From positions 30,001-94,000 of the forward strand of contig JAQFVV010012977.1 of assembly GCA_028023455.1 (NCBI GenBank): a stretch of DNA of 64,000 bases, written 5' to 3'. The notes beneath the pieces were generated by a model. It worked only from the letters and a program-made list of their open reading frames with translations. It was not told the origin of the DNA and did not search any database. The DNA is from Epiperipatus broadwayi. Its lineage: Eukaryota; Onychophora; Udeonychophora; Euonychophora; Peripatidae. Below are positions 1 to 11,319 of the stretch, piece after piece (within the stretch, counting starts at the first letter, position 1; each line of letters starts with the position of its first letter). The position numbers and the translations under genes are program-made.

Positions 1-239
1 GATTATATTTTCAATGATTGTTTACCTGTATTTCTAGATGTGTTAGTATATTTAACCGTATATACATTGTTTAGTTATATAGGAGAGTAGCAGTCTCTGG
101 AGTTTAAAGTTTAAAGGTTGTGACTTCTGCTATATCACTTTTAATGCTTAAATGTATAACAAATTCCCAAGAAACAAATCACTTGATTGTTTATTTGTTT
201 ATCTTATAATATGTATGATGACCCAAAAAAAGATAGAAA

Positions 240-1690
240 AGATATTGGATATGAGGTCTGCAAATTCCTATGCCTAAACTACTACAACTATTTCAGGAAT
301 ATAATATATCAATATCATACCTGTACATACTGGAAAATCTACTTATAAATAGAGAAGGTTGCACAACTCTCAATGGAAAAATACCCCCTGGATTTCATCC
401 ACATGATTCTATTCCTCAAGGCTACCCTCTTAGCTCTTTTCTCTTCACAACTTATATCAATTACCTTTTTTTGATAGTAGAAAGCAAAATTTCAGGAATA
501 TATATTCCTATAATTAAGCAAACCATTAATCACATCTCATATGGATGACTTACTTATTTTTTCTCCCATCAAAGATACTACTTCCTTTACTTGTCACTGT
601 ACTTAATAATTATACTAATAATTTTTCAATTCTAATGAAGACAAATTTTCTACTTGGAATATTCTTACAAATAAGATCATTCCTTTCAATTTTTCCTCCA
701 CTCTTCAAAAATATTTAGATTTTCCAATGTATCTCTCTTATAAAGCAATGAAAACTACTATTAAAAATCAATTTATTGTTTCAGTAAAAAGCACCATCAA
801 TGCATTATCCAAAGCATACCTTTCAGTAGTCAACAATTCATATTTCCTAAAATTAATTATTTGTACTCATCTTTAAATTTATTTCTTCATTCAAAAATAA
901 TATATATATACTCCTTTATCACTAAACTAATCTGGAATAAAAAAGCAATAGCTCTAAGCATAAGAAATATGCAAAAAGATGTTAAATTCAATAGACACAC
1001 ATTACATGGCATTTCTTCAGAGATCCATTAATGATATGATTTATTTAATTAGTTTCTTTAAAAGTGTTACTAGTATTGTAATTCCTGTTAACCCTACTGA
1101 CAATCCACCACCCATTAACAATAATTTTATCAAAACTGTAATAATTCTTATAAGTAAACACACTACTCTCTCACATAATCTATTACTAAATAAACTTAAC
1201 TACTGGCAAACATATGAAATTAAAAATAATAATAGTATATCAAATAAGAGTCAATCTTTCTTGTTATGTAGTAATAAATACATCATAAAAAAGTTCTGAT
1301 ATTGACACCTGGAAGTCAAATATGTGGATTTCTTAATTAAAATAAACATCAATGCCCATTCCAACTAATTATTTTCTTTTCTATAAGGGACACTTCACAA
1401 ATATAAACCATTATGTGCCCTCTGTCATAAAAATGAAGAAACATTGAAATACTTTCTTATGGATTGTTCCTCACTTCTTCCTTAACATATTCTTATCACT
1501 AACATACCTCATTCAAACTCATTAACAATCAACAACCTCATCAAAAATGTACAAAGTTATCCTTTTCTCAATATAATAATTACTACATTCGAAATACTCT
1601 GGTTCATAAGATGCTATCTAAGCTTTAATCCCACATCTCACAATACTAAATTACTCTTTCTCAAAAAAATAAATAACGTTAAGACCAAAG
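240..1690 (+). pseudogene. Degenerate non-LTR LINE: reverse transcriptase plus C-terminal CCHC-type finger
   Basis: Broken pol-like reading frames of a non-LTR retrotransposon. Around 400-475 the translation QGYPLSSFLFTTYINYL matches the RT motif B pattern (QG-PLSP-LF---IN-L). The next RT motif, HMDDLLIFS (the F/Y-x-DD catalytic box), is read at 538-564 in a different frame, so at least one frameshift lies between them. Near 1407-1465 a finger-like CALC-x7-Y-x4-C is read; the usual His is Tyr. Near 1590-1620 FEILWFIRC parallels the W-x-x-RC segment after the finger in the LINE at 25900-26750, so the two are probably relatives. The order RT, linker, finger fits a LINE 3' half. Many stops make it a dead copy. 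Assignment to a named clade is not possible by eye. Confidence 0.6.
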
Positions 1691-1920
1691 ATTAAGGTTA
1701 TGCATCAGCTGATAATTTTACATCTACTTAAAATCTGATCTCATTAACAACAAGCCAATGACTTAGCTAATGAATACACTAATTAATATGCATTATATAT
1801 ATATATATTGATTATTGCTCAATTATATTAATTAATTATTATTATTATATTATTAATTATATTATCTTATTGCTTTTTTATTTGAAATCTCGTTTCAACA
1901 AGATTTGTAAATAGTCTCCA

Positions 1921-2030
1921 ATCACGTGTGTGGTAATTTGTATCAGTAGTATAAGATAGTGTGGATAGTTTAAGGTTGCTTGAAAATCTGAGTTCAAACC
2001 CCTATATTTAAATTTAATATAGAAGTAATA
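1921..2030 (+). mobile_element. tRNA-like tail of the hammerhead-SINE family (family A), fragment
   Basis: The segment carries the conserved 3' part of family A: a GTGTGTGGT start, a TATAAGATAGTGTGGATAG core and TCTGAGTTCAAACCCC, which resembles a Pol III B box (GTTCAANNC). The ribozyme half seen in the copy at 57715-58012 is missing, so this is a 5'-truncated copy. Confidence 0.5.
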
Positions 2031-2944
2031 GATATGAATTTGTAGGTGTGTCTAGAGTGATAGAAATGTATAATACTGATAGCTCTAATTGACAAACTGG
2101 ACGTGCTTTTTTGTAGAATACTGATTGAATATGTATATAAATTATCAAAAAAATTACTTATAAGTTTATAAATATTTCCCCCTATATATAGATATGTACG
2201 TGCATATATAAATACATAATCATAAAAAATGTGCGCTAAAAAAGAAAATTAGAAAGTATTTTAACATTTTATAGCTTTTTTATTTGACTTGTAACCGCGA
2301 CTTAATAATTATCTGTAATACAAATCATAAAAACAAAATCTATATAATACTTTGAAAACTATTAAACAGCTTTAAGGTCAGAAAAATGTCTAACCAATTG
2401 ATTAATTTAAGTTTTCCTTTATAAGTGCGTGTTTCAGCAATGTGCGGGCTAATGATGACTTCTCAAATGAGAGACAATGGGTAATTGAAAGAGTGATTAG
2501 AAGAAAAAGTTTGAGACAGGTAACTTGGCTTTCTTTTTCAAAACTTCATATTTAAAGACGATAGACAGTTTTAAAAGAAAAATCTGTCAAAAAAAAAAAA
2601 AAGAAAAGCAAAGAAATTGATATACATTTTATAACTATTCTTCACGACTGTATCTACAATCACGTTTTACACATTAAACTCTTAACGTGCTTTGCTATAT
2701 AAATGAACAAAAAAGTATAGTTATCATCAATGAACAGAATTAAAAGACTGAAATAAACTAGGTCCAAGCAGATGTAAACATATATAGACAAACTGGTGTT
2801 CAACTGAATGTTGTTCAACTGAATGCCAAACAACTATAAAAGACAGAAAAAAAACTGAATAAGAGATGGCTGGATGAGATTTTTCTAGAGTGATATTGAG
2901 AAGGAAGGCTAAAAAATCAGAAAAAAATGTATATCTTCTCTAAA

Positions 2945-3240
2945 AGATAATAATTCAAAATAAACACATGTAAAATGTATATAGAGAAAAGCTTTAATCC
3001 TAACAGCATAGTATACTAAGCATGCTTTCGGCTATCTGGTAGTCATATTCATAACAATAGTTGTCCAAGGAGTTTGTCATATTTATCAAAGAATAAACAA
3101 GATGGAGATTTGTATCAAATTTGAATAGAGGATGCAAATAGGTTTATTTAAATGAGTCACTTTTTTGAAAGGGAGATGCATGATTCTTATTGTTTACTGC
3201 CTGAATGTTTTTGGCAGTATGCCATATCTCCTTAACTTTT
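2945..3240 (-). repeat. Left inverted arm of the Penelope-like element
   Basis: The reverse complement of this segment aligns by eye along nearly its whole length with 4200-4490, with scattered substitutions and small indels. It ends in the AATTCAAAATAAA block seen in reverse at the far end. Confidence 0.8.
2996..3052 (-). ncRNA. Hammerhead-like motif, left PLE arm
   Basis: On the minus strand: a degenerate core ending in ATGA, a small hairpin (GACTA...TAGCC), GAAA (complement of 3026-3029), then AGCATGCT, a perfect palindrome that can serve as a dimeric stem III. The CUGA part of the catalytic core is not conserved (TTATGA), so activity is doubtful. Confidence 0.45.
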
Positions 3241-3384
3241 ACATTTGGCATCATTTCTTTCTGATCAAATCATGCTGGAAGATGTAGATTTAAAGTTGTA
3301 TCTGGGCTTGGACTCTTGCTCAAGAAAAATTTGAAGAAGAGGTTTTACCTAAATGCTTTAACAAAATCCCATCTTTGTTATATA

Positions 3385-3536
3385 TATGATACATTGATGA
3401 CATCCTTATTTGTGCCCCAGAGACACAAATTAAAGGAATACAACAGGAAATTATACAAACATCTTCATTAAAATGGATACTAGAAAATGAAGATAATCTA
3501 AAAGACATTAAGTTCTTAGATTTATATATATAGCAC
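3385..3536 (+). pseudogene. PLE reverse transcriptase remnant (YIDD box)
   Basis: Reads RYIDDILICAPETQIKGIQQ, then SSLKWILENEDNLKDIKFLD, ending in a stop near 3531. The first part is RT motif C (Y-x-DD). The second matches the PLE pattern in which a hydrophobic IxFTxE-like strand is followed by a FLD box. No intact RT remains upstream, only frameshifted sequence back to about 3240. Confidence 0.6.
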
Positions 3537-3826
3537 AAAACTACTCAGTTAAACTATAAAATTTTACTTAAAGTGATCTAGGTGCAAGTGGTTTTTTACC
3601 TTGAATCTTTAACACCTAAATCTCATAAAACAGCCAGTCACAAAGCATTTTTATACAAAAATCATAATCTTTGTAAATTCTAAATCTGATGGAAAAACTA
3701 ACATTGAAATGTATATTGCAGATTTACGTAATATCGGATACAAAGATTCAGCTCTGACCCAAATCACAAAAGGTTTTAGACTAAAATTAGAAACATACCT
3801 ATTCAAACCAGTGATAAATCCTGTAT

Positions 3827-3830
<4 letters not shown>

Positions 3831-3874
<44 letters not shown>
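3831..3874. repeat. (TA)n microsatellite inside the PLE
   Basis: Uninterrupted TA dinucleotide run of about 22 units between the RT and GIY-YIG remnants of the PLE. Confidence 0.95.
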
Positions 3875-3876
<2 letters not shown>

Positions 3877-3969
3877 CATTGGTTAAATAAAATCTGCACA
3901 GAATCATACTAAGTTGGCCTTCACACCTCTCCTGCCTTGAATCATCTGGTTAACAATACTAAAGACAGG

Positions 3970-4105
3970 TTGCCCTCTAAGCTAAAGTCTCAAGTTGTAT
4001 ACAAAATTGGTTGCAACAACATAACCTGCCATGCAGTTTATTATGGAGAATTGAATGCCAATTTATCTACAAGAATAGCACAGCACAGATACCAATATAA
4101 TTGAG
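3970..4105 (+). pseudogene. GIY-YIG-like endonuclease remnant of the PLE
   Basis: Reads KLKSQVVYKIGCNN, then AVYYGELNANLSTRIAQHRY. This follows the PLE GIY-YIG layout: a VYKI-x-C strand, a Y-x-GE(T) segment and an R-I-x-x-H helix. The canonical YIGET is changed to YYGEL and a stop follows after YQYN. Confidence 0.65.
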
Positions 4106-4199
4106 CAAAAGTTAATATGGAAGTTAAATCCATTTTTTTTTTAGCATGAGTCCAAGCTCACCACAGCTTTAAACCTATTTCTGCCAGCATTATCTGTTT

Positions 4200-4490
4200 G
4201 GAAAGAAGACTTGGCATATTGCCAAAAACATAATGTAACAAATAAAAAAGAATCATATGACTCCCTTTCAAAAAGTGGCTCATTTAAATAAACTTATTTG
4301 CATCCTTTATTCAAATTTGATGTAAACCCCCATCTTGTTTATTCTTTGATAAATATCACAAGCTCCTTGGATAAATATTGTTATGAATATGACTATCAAA
4401 TAGCCGAAAGCATGCTAAGCATACTATACTGTTAGGATTAAATAAAGCTTTTCTCTACATACATTTTGTATGTATTTATTTTGAATTATA
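4200..4490 (+). repeat. Right inverted arm of the Penelope-like element
   Basis: Inverted partner of 2945-3240. It lies downstream of the GIY-YIG remnant in the element's coding direction, as expected for a 3' pseudo-LTR. Confidence 0.8.
4380..4420 (+). ncRNA. Hammerhead-like motif, right PLE arm
   Basis: Core-like ATGA, stem II GACTA/TAGCC with an A-C mismatch, GAAA at 4406-4409, then the palindrome AGCATGCT (4409-4416) followed by A, the expected position of the cleaved H17. CUGA is degenerate, as in the left arm. Confidence 0.5.
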
Positions 4491-4499
4491 TTTTCCGAG

Positions 4500-6330
4500 A
4501 GAAGATTATTAAAATTTCAAACTTAAAAGATAATAAATAAAAATTTAACTGGAATCACTAGTTAATATTTGTATCAGCAAATATCAATATTAATACTTAA
4601 CTTCATTTTATGAAACCTTTAGTAGATTATATTATACAATTGACATTTAATTTGTAAAAAAAAATTACACAGAGGTAAAACTCTCTATCCAATAGTGGTT
4701 TAAAGAAAATTATAGTTAGTGCACAAAAGCATGTTATAAACTTTTATAGAATTATAAACAAAATGAGTATAGATGACAGTAAAAAATAATTAAAAAGACA
4801 GAAATGTCATCTAAACAGTGATTTTCTGTTCAGCCAATTGGGTAAATATTGATTTAATTCATAGATACCAGATGTCACTCCAACACAGTATAATCAATTG
4901 TTTTTCCAATTGGATTTCATACATGAAAAAAAAACTAAGCTTGAAATGAAAATAAAAATCACCACAGTCATGGTTAAACATTTTTGTAAATGAATATAAC
5001 TAATTTTGTTTAGATGTAGCATTGTTTAAAAACTTATTGCTACTAGTAATGTTTTTTGCTCTGCCAAGTGGGACATCAGTAATAATATCAAGGTTTTCAA
5101 CTTCATATGCAAGATATTCCAATATTTTAAAAACTCACTGCTGTTTGTTTATTTGTGTCATCAATTTAAAAATTAATAGGATATGCTTATCACCTCTTTG
5201 GGATTTAGGTTTTAAATTATTTACTTTGGGGTCTTAAAAATTCTTGCTCCATAAATGCCTGTTAACTTCTCAACCCATTTTTATTAACATTAATACAAAC
5301 ACATATATGAGATTTGCTACAAATAGTTTTGATAGCATGAATTTTCTTGAATTTTATCCACATGGTATTTATCATCAGCAGCATCACTCATTTGCAAAGT
5401 AGTATGGCTATTTCAGTTCAATGAGGAGAAAAAGATAAAGAAATAAAACATCAGAAATAACAGGAACAACAACAACAATTTCTTCATCTTCTTTTCTTCT
5501 TTCTCTTCCTCCTCTTTATTCTCTTCTTCTTTTTCTTCTCATCTGCCTCATCTTTTCCCTCTTTATCTGTTTCTTCTGTATCTTTTTCTTCTTCCAGGCA
5601 TAATTAACAATTCTGCAATGAGTATGTAAACTAATCCATGAGCCATATAGAATATATTTGTTCATTAATCTGTTTAATTAATATGATTGATACTATCTAT
5701 TAACTATCTATAAACAGCTTTTTTTGAAATACTTAACACTGTGTCTAATTATTGCTCTTCTATGCATTCTGTTCTCTTCGATATCACTCCAATGATTGAC
5801 ATTGAAATAATAACTTTTACAATAATCCTCTATGTAGTAAAATGAGTTACTATTTTTTAATCTATATGACTATATTTATGTTATAAACATATTCTATATC
5901 ACATAGTTCTACAACTGACTATATAATTTGACAAATTTGAATTAAAGTATTCACATTACTTTTGAAACCATATCTGGAGAGCTCATAAGAAAGAGCAGAT
6001 GTCTTTATTTTTGATTTTCTTTTCTTATATTAGCAACATTTTTAATAAATTTGAAGCCATTTCTAACCAATATTTAAGTATCTGCTTTTATCAATAGTGG
6101 TAAAGTGATATATCTGAATTACTCTTGATCAGAGTTCTGTAATGTTTTATATTAATACATGACCTTTGGTTAATACCACTGATGAAAGATATATAAAAAA
6201 GACTTGTTTTTTTACCTCTGTCACTTTTACTATTATATAACTAATATTTTTTTCATTCTGGGAATATTTTTTAGCACATTATATATAGATATATAATCAA
6301 ATTCCTGTATTAAGACTTTATAAAATGTTG
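4500..6330. other. AT-rich stretch without recognised gene; pyrimidine tract at 5475-5600
   Basis: Short open frames here have no recognisable motif and low-complexity composition. The plus strand at 5475-5600 is a C/T-rich tract built on TTC/CTT triplets. Nothing else was identified. Confidence 0.5.
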
Positions 6331-6334
6331 GAAT

Positions 6335-6620
6335 GTTGGAAATGGTAAAACTGGAATCAATTTGAAAACCTTTTATTCCAGAGACTACACACTACTGTTG
6401 CACTCAACCATGCAGTGCAAACATAATTGAATGGTTGCATTACTAACAAAGCCATGCAGGGCAAAAATAATCAAATGGGATTATTGTTTAAGTTCATAAG
6501 AAGTTTGAACATCAGAAATATCAGAAATGGAATTGATCTAAAGACTTTTGTTCACATTCTAACAATCTAATAACTGCACTAACTTATGTAAAGCATATTG
6601 AGTCATTACACAATGAGATT
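6335..6620 (-). repeat. Old dispersed repeat, minus orientation
   Basis: Contains the string TTCATAAGAAGTTTGAAC followed by a CAGAAAT and ATTGATCTAAAGACTTT context. Variants recur near 29020, 30470, 31640 and 46155, and in the opposite orientation near 33465, 43245 and 50125. Probably an ancient SINE-like family; boundaries were not resolved. Confidence 0.35.
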
Positions 6621-6739
6621 AATTGTTCTATTTATTCTCAATGTTTGAAAAAAGAATATCATTATGACTGTTACTACTTAAAAATAATGTCACATGGTTT
6701 AAATAGTCTCCTGAGAACTTATATCAAATCAGAAATGAT

Positions 6740-7185
6740 AACATAGTGTTATATTTCCAATTTTATCATTTTGTCCACCAAAAAGTTTCAATAGACTATA
6801 GAAACATGCTTTGCATTCAAAACACCATCAAGATGAACATATTTTCGACCATCAGAACTTCCATTTTCCTCATTTTTGCAGTCTGGCTCACCAGGTGCAA
6901 GCACATCTTTGGACAGGTAAATAACAATGTCAGCGATACCTTCATAAAGCTACTAAGAATTACTCATGATAAAGACTGTCTTCTTGCACCAGACTGGCTA
7001 CACATTGAACCCTCGACTAGCATAGACCTAATCTAGTAAGAATTTGCAACCCAAAATCTTCAGTTACCAGCATCAGGCTATCTGGCAGAAATCTAATTAG
7101 CAGAAGATTCAAGTCCAAAGATTGATTTGTCATTGTATTCTTTTTTGATTTAGTTAATAAAATTCTATTTTGAAAAAAAAAAGAG
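6740..7185 (+). pseudogene. LINE 3' end with poly-A-like tail
   Basis: An open frame (6746-7036) reads FLIFAVWLTRCKHIFGQV near its centre. The W-L-x-RC pattern is like the segment after the finger in the LINE copies at 240-1690 and 25900-26750. The segment ends in TTAATAAAATTCTATTTT and a run of A residues near 7173-7182, as expected for a LINE 3' terminus. No RT lies upstream, so this is a 5'-truncated insertion. The element class is an inference from one short motif. Confidence 0.4.
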
Positions 7186-7740
7186 AAAAATCTTCACTTT
7201 TATCGTCAGAAATATTCTTTTTTTCCTTTTCAAAACTATCATTATTATAATAATGCCAATGTGATCTGCTTTAGTGAATTTCTAGTTTGCTATTTTATAC
7301 GATCCTTGTAATTTAGGACAGTAAAAGAATGATAAGATTTGAAGTTTAAATTATACTCGATTTTCTATATATTATATAAAATTCTGAATAATGAATATGT
7401 CTATTACTATAAATGTATATGGATCAAGGTGAATTACTTGCTCCCATCCAGTAGCTGTTATCAAATAACTTTTATGAATTACTTCTTAGCTAAATATATA
7501 TTTTGTTGTTATTTTATATGGAAATATGTATCTGTCAGGTTTACTTCAGTGGGGGACTGATAGATTCTGTAACTCAAGTTTTATGAGCCATGGCCCAGGT
7601 CTGTCACTTTAGTACCCAAACTTTATAACAGTAAATCTTTTGATCATTTATTTATGGCAAGTTATCCATTTGCATACATACATAACTTCTTGTAATATAG
7701 CTTCAATCATTAACTATGTGATTACTTACTTACTGAGTTA

Positions 7741-8022
<282 letters not shown>

Positions 8023-8284
8023 TCTGCCCATTTATCTGTCTATTTATCTGGTTGTCTGTTTATCTATCTATCCATCTATCTACCTACCTATTTCTCTCTA
8101 TCTGTCAATCTCTACCTACCTATTTAATCTATCTGTTTATATGTTTCTATTTATAATTTTGTTAGTTTTGTCTGCCTATTTAATCTATCTATGTATCTAT
8201 TCATAATATCTATTTATCCACCCATCCATCTATCTATATGTCCACTTGTCTGTTAATCTATGGATCTATTTAATATATCAATCT

Positions 8285-9335
8285 ATATAGTTTTTTTTTT
8301 TGAATGAGAATGTAATAATACATTTTATAGATCACATATGAATAAATTTTTTGATTAATCTCAGCAATAGTTTGAAGGAATTTGATTCCGTACTGGAAAA
8401 CAACAAAAATATGCCGATTATTCAATAGTATATTTTTATACCTTCAATACATTAAAATAAATAATTGATTAGTTAATTACTTGAGAAATCATGTGACATT
8501 CAAGCATCAAATATGATAGGTTGAGCTTAAATTCACCAACTTTAGCTCCTCTACACTCCTGAATTTTATGATCAATAGTGCTTAATCAATATATTAGTGA
8601 AAAATCATTATGAAATGCTAAACAAGCGTTATTAACGTGTACTAATAAATTGTACATATTAATTGCTGAATAGTTGTTCTTTTTGTATCTGTTGGTTTGG
8701 AAACAAACCTGCAAGCCTAACCAAACACAACAAAAGAACTCTATCTAACACTGATATATGCAATTTATATCAACTTCTATTTGCAGCAATGTATATGGTA
8801 ACCATGCGATAACTGTATACAATTACATCTCCATAATTTATAAATTGTCAAATAACTTTATATATAAATTTTTCTGTTTGATGTGTGGGATTAATTGAGC
8901 TACTACTTTGAAAGATTATTTTGAAACCTACTTCAAATTATCTGAACTCAAATTAAAAAATTAAAGAAAGATTTCTCAGCATATTAGCATGAATTCATGT
9001 ATGTAAAAGAATTCTTCCATCTTGTAATTATGAAACTTATCTCAAGCAATCTAAACTAGTCAAATTTAAAGAATACAATAATCGCTCAAGTAAGAGATAT
9101 TTTTTCATCAGTACTTATTGTTCATTCAGTAGTATAATCTATTTTAATTCTATTTTTAGAGTAAAAATTGAAGATTTCCAATTGAACAATAATAAGTGTG
9201 CAAAAACATTCGTGAAGAAAAAGGAGGTAAAAAGAGAACCATTTCCCTCTCATCTAATAGAGAGAAAAAATTGGAGTGCATAATTTTTTTTAACAAACAA
9301 TAGCTTATAAAAAAAGCAATCATTTTATATATATA
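8285..9335. other. AT-rich stretch, nothing recognised
   Basis: No motif-bearing open frame. A weak imperfect inverted repeat lies around 8675-8745 (GTTCTTTTTG against CAACAAAAGAAC). Confidence 0.4.
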
Positions 9336-9495
9336 TGTCATATTATTATTACTATTTGCGGGATAATCTCACGTGCATTCTTATGATTTGAGAAAGAGGA
9401 CGCTCTGAGGAAGGTACTTGATATTGTACTGAAACGTCAGCATTTAGCCTTTTCACTACACGGAATATCCCGCAAATAGTAATAATAATATGACA
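9336..9495 (+). mobile_element. 160-bp unit with perfect 30-bp inverted ends enclosing a hammerhead
   Basis: 9336-9365 and 9466-9495 are perfect reverse complements over 30 bp. Between them lies a complete hammerhead-like sequence (9393-9454). The outline is MITE-like, but no target duplication was seen, so the mobility mechanism is unknown. Alternatively it is a solo remnant of a PLE or retrozyme. Confidence 0.7.
9393..9454 (+). ncRNA. Hammerhead ribozyme, type I-like
   Basis: The core CTGAGGA at 9405-9411 fits CUGANGA. Stem II is GGTAC (9413-9417) with GTACT (9426-9430), one wobble, loop TTGATATT. GAAA is at 9431-9434, followed by CGTC. A-CG-T forms the minimal self-complementary stem III, and cleavage would follow C 9438. 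Stem I is GCT (9402-9404) with AGC (9439-9441), an internal loop, then AAAGAGG (9393-9399) with CCTTTTC. All invariant core nucleotides are present. Very short stem III types are known to act best as dimers. Confidence 0.75.
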
Positions 9496-9499
9496 TCTT

Positions 9500-10645
9500 T
9501 TATCCGTGAAAATATTAGAATTAATATATATATATATAAACATACGTTAAAAGATTCCCGTTTTGGAATCAGAGAAATACTATTATAAATGGTAGAATGT
9601 CAGTTGGAAATGTCAATCAATGTTTAAGTAGTTGTATGCTTGATTATATCATAATTGAAATTTATCTAGAAAGATACACAGAAAATTCCTGTTAATTTTG
9701 CGATATAGGTATATTATTCAACAGGCATGCATAGCCAAGACAAATACAGCAATAAAATAGCATTTTTTTGTGTTTGTATTGCCTACACACTCTTGTGACA
9801 TACATTATTTTATATTGTCTACAGTTTATATATATATATAGCTTACTAGAATCTGTGATTTAATCATTAGATGGCGCTACTTATTACATATTGATGACCA
9901 AAAAGAAATTGATGAATTTGATAATTTGTACAAAAAAAAAAATCAAAAATATAAAAAATAAAAATTGTAAATAATGTATATATATACACCCACACAAGAC
10001 AATCCTGATAATAATACATTTAGTAACCAAATAAATATAACCCAAATACCAAACTATATAATATTTTACTATTGAGGACAATGTAAATCTATAAAAAAAT
10101 AATTATAAAAACTAGATCAAATACCCAATCCAAATATAATTTTTTTAATAATAAAATCCATGCACTGTGATGTATATAAAAGAATTACATTTAATCCATA
10201 AAAAAATAAATAGACAACAATAAGTGTGTTCAATACAAAAAATTTATAAAAAACTATACTAATAAAAACTATCGAAATTAAATAATGTTCTAATGATGAG
10301 GCCATAGTAAACAAATTACAAGACTAAGTCTGTGGAATAAATAGAATTATATAACAAGCATGGCAATAAAGAAAAACGAATCCATAAGAAAGTAAATTAT
10401 GGCAGTGAATGTGGATTAATTATAGGAAACCAATAAAAAATTCAGTTCCAAAAGACTACTCATTTGCAAGAAAGATTAATATAAATTCCAGATAAAGAGC
10501 ACAGACATTGATATAATTCCAGATATGTTTCAGTATTTTTTTCATATATGTCGAAGACTTTAATGCTAAACATAAAGAACAGTATAAAGTGAGAGCAAAA
10601 GTAAAATATGTAAGAGGGAGAATTGACTTAACTGAAAAAAATAAA
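9500..10645. other. AT-rich stretch, nothing recognised
   Basis: Two small minus-strand open frames are hydrophobic low-complexity translations of A/T runs. No mobile-element motif was seen. Confidence 0.4.
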
Positions 10646-10649
10646 CATT

Positions 10650-10990
10650 GGAAATAGGCCTATGCTGGTCTTGTTACTAGAAGAGACAATAATAGAGGAA
10701 CAGAAACTGTTAAGTATTAATGTGTTTCCTAATAAATTCTTAAAGACCTAAAAAGAGAACATGTGTGCGTTTAATGGCATTTAAAAATTGCTGGAATAAT
10801 TGAGAAAAAGAAGTTATGATTCAGAGATACTTGATTAATAATTGAGAGACTCTCCTCATGCAATGAATAATGATTAAAATTAATGAAAATATCTATCATA
10901 ACAATAGAGTAAGATGAGGTGTCATGGACAGCTCATATGTTGAGATTGTCATTTTATATAACTAGAAGAGATTTTATGTTGATAACTAAC
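10650..10990 (+). pseudogene. Faint RTE-type LINE 3' fragment
   Basis: Near 10655-10720 the sequence matches, with many changes, the part of the RTE ORF that reads WAGHIVRRDDNRWT in the copy at 59745-61000. Stops and indels are frequent. Confidence 0.4.
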
Positions 10991-11319
10991 TTTCTTTTTG
11001 TAATTATTGGTTTAATTGTAGTCCATCAATGTAAGTGCCAAAATCTATTTTCTCAATTAGGGTAATTTCTGAACCTTATTTTCTATTTTTTCTGTTGGCT
11101 GCTGTTGGTTTTTCATTGATCTAGTCTTCATTTATATATTTCAACTAATATTTTACTTAGTTAAAATATTTTTACTTAATTTGAGCTATATGTCCATCTC
11201 TTCCTCATATGCAATCTTTTTTTTCATTGTGCACACAAATAAAAATAGTTTGTACACAATTCAACTTCCAAGAGAAAAGAAGAAACTGCACATGTCTATC
11301 TCACATGATTTTTTTACAT

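Larger units (their letters stand above)
2930..4495 (+). mobile_element. Penelope-like element flanked by inverted hammerhead-bearing arms
   Basis: About 1.55 kb bounded by long imperfect inverted repeats (2945-3240 against 4200-4490), each with a hammerhead-like motif. Between them, on the plus strand, are remnants of the two diagnostic PLE domains: an RT with the YIDDILIC box near 3392 and a GIY-YIG-like nuclease near 3990-4105. PLEs are the known class that joins these domains and carries hammerheads in its pseudo-LTRs; inverted terminal arrangements are also known for them. A TAAAAGATAATAA motif lies at 2941-2953 and 4524-4536 and could be a target duplication, but the left copy overlaps the arm, so this is uncertain. 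Frames are broken; the element is dead. Confidence 0.75.

Noticed and set aside
3651-3899. Minus-strand frame with Ile-Tyr repeats
   Set aside because: Runs through a TA microsatellite and antisense to the PLE; no independent motif.
6176-6215. CTGATGAAAGATATAT as a hammerhead core
   Set aside because: The GAAA overlaps the core itself, with no stem II or stem III.
8675-8745. Possible hammerhead or MITE hairpin
   Set aside because: Only a weak imperfect inverted repeat; no CUGANGA or GAAA core.
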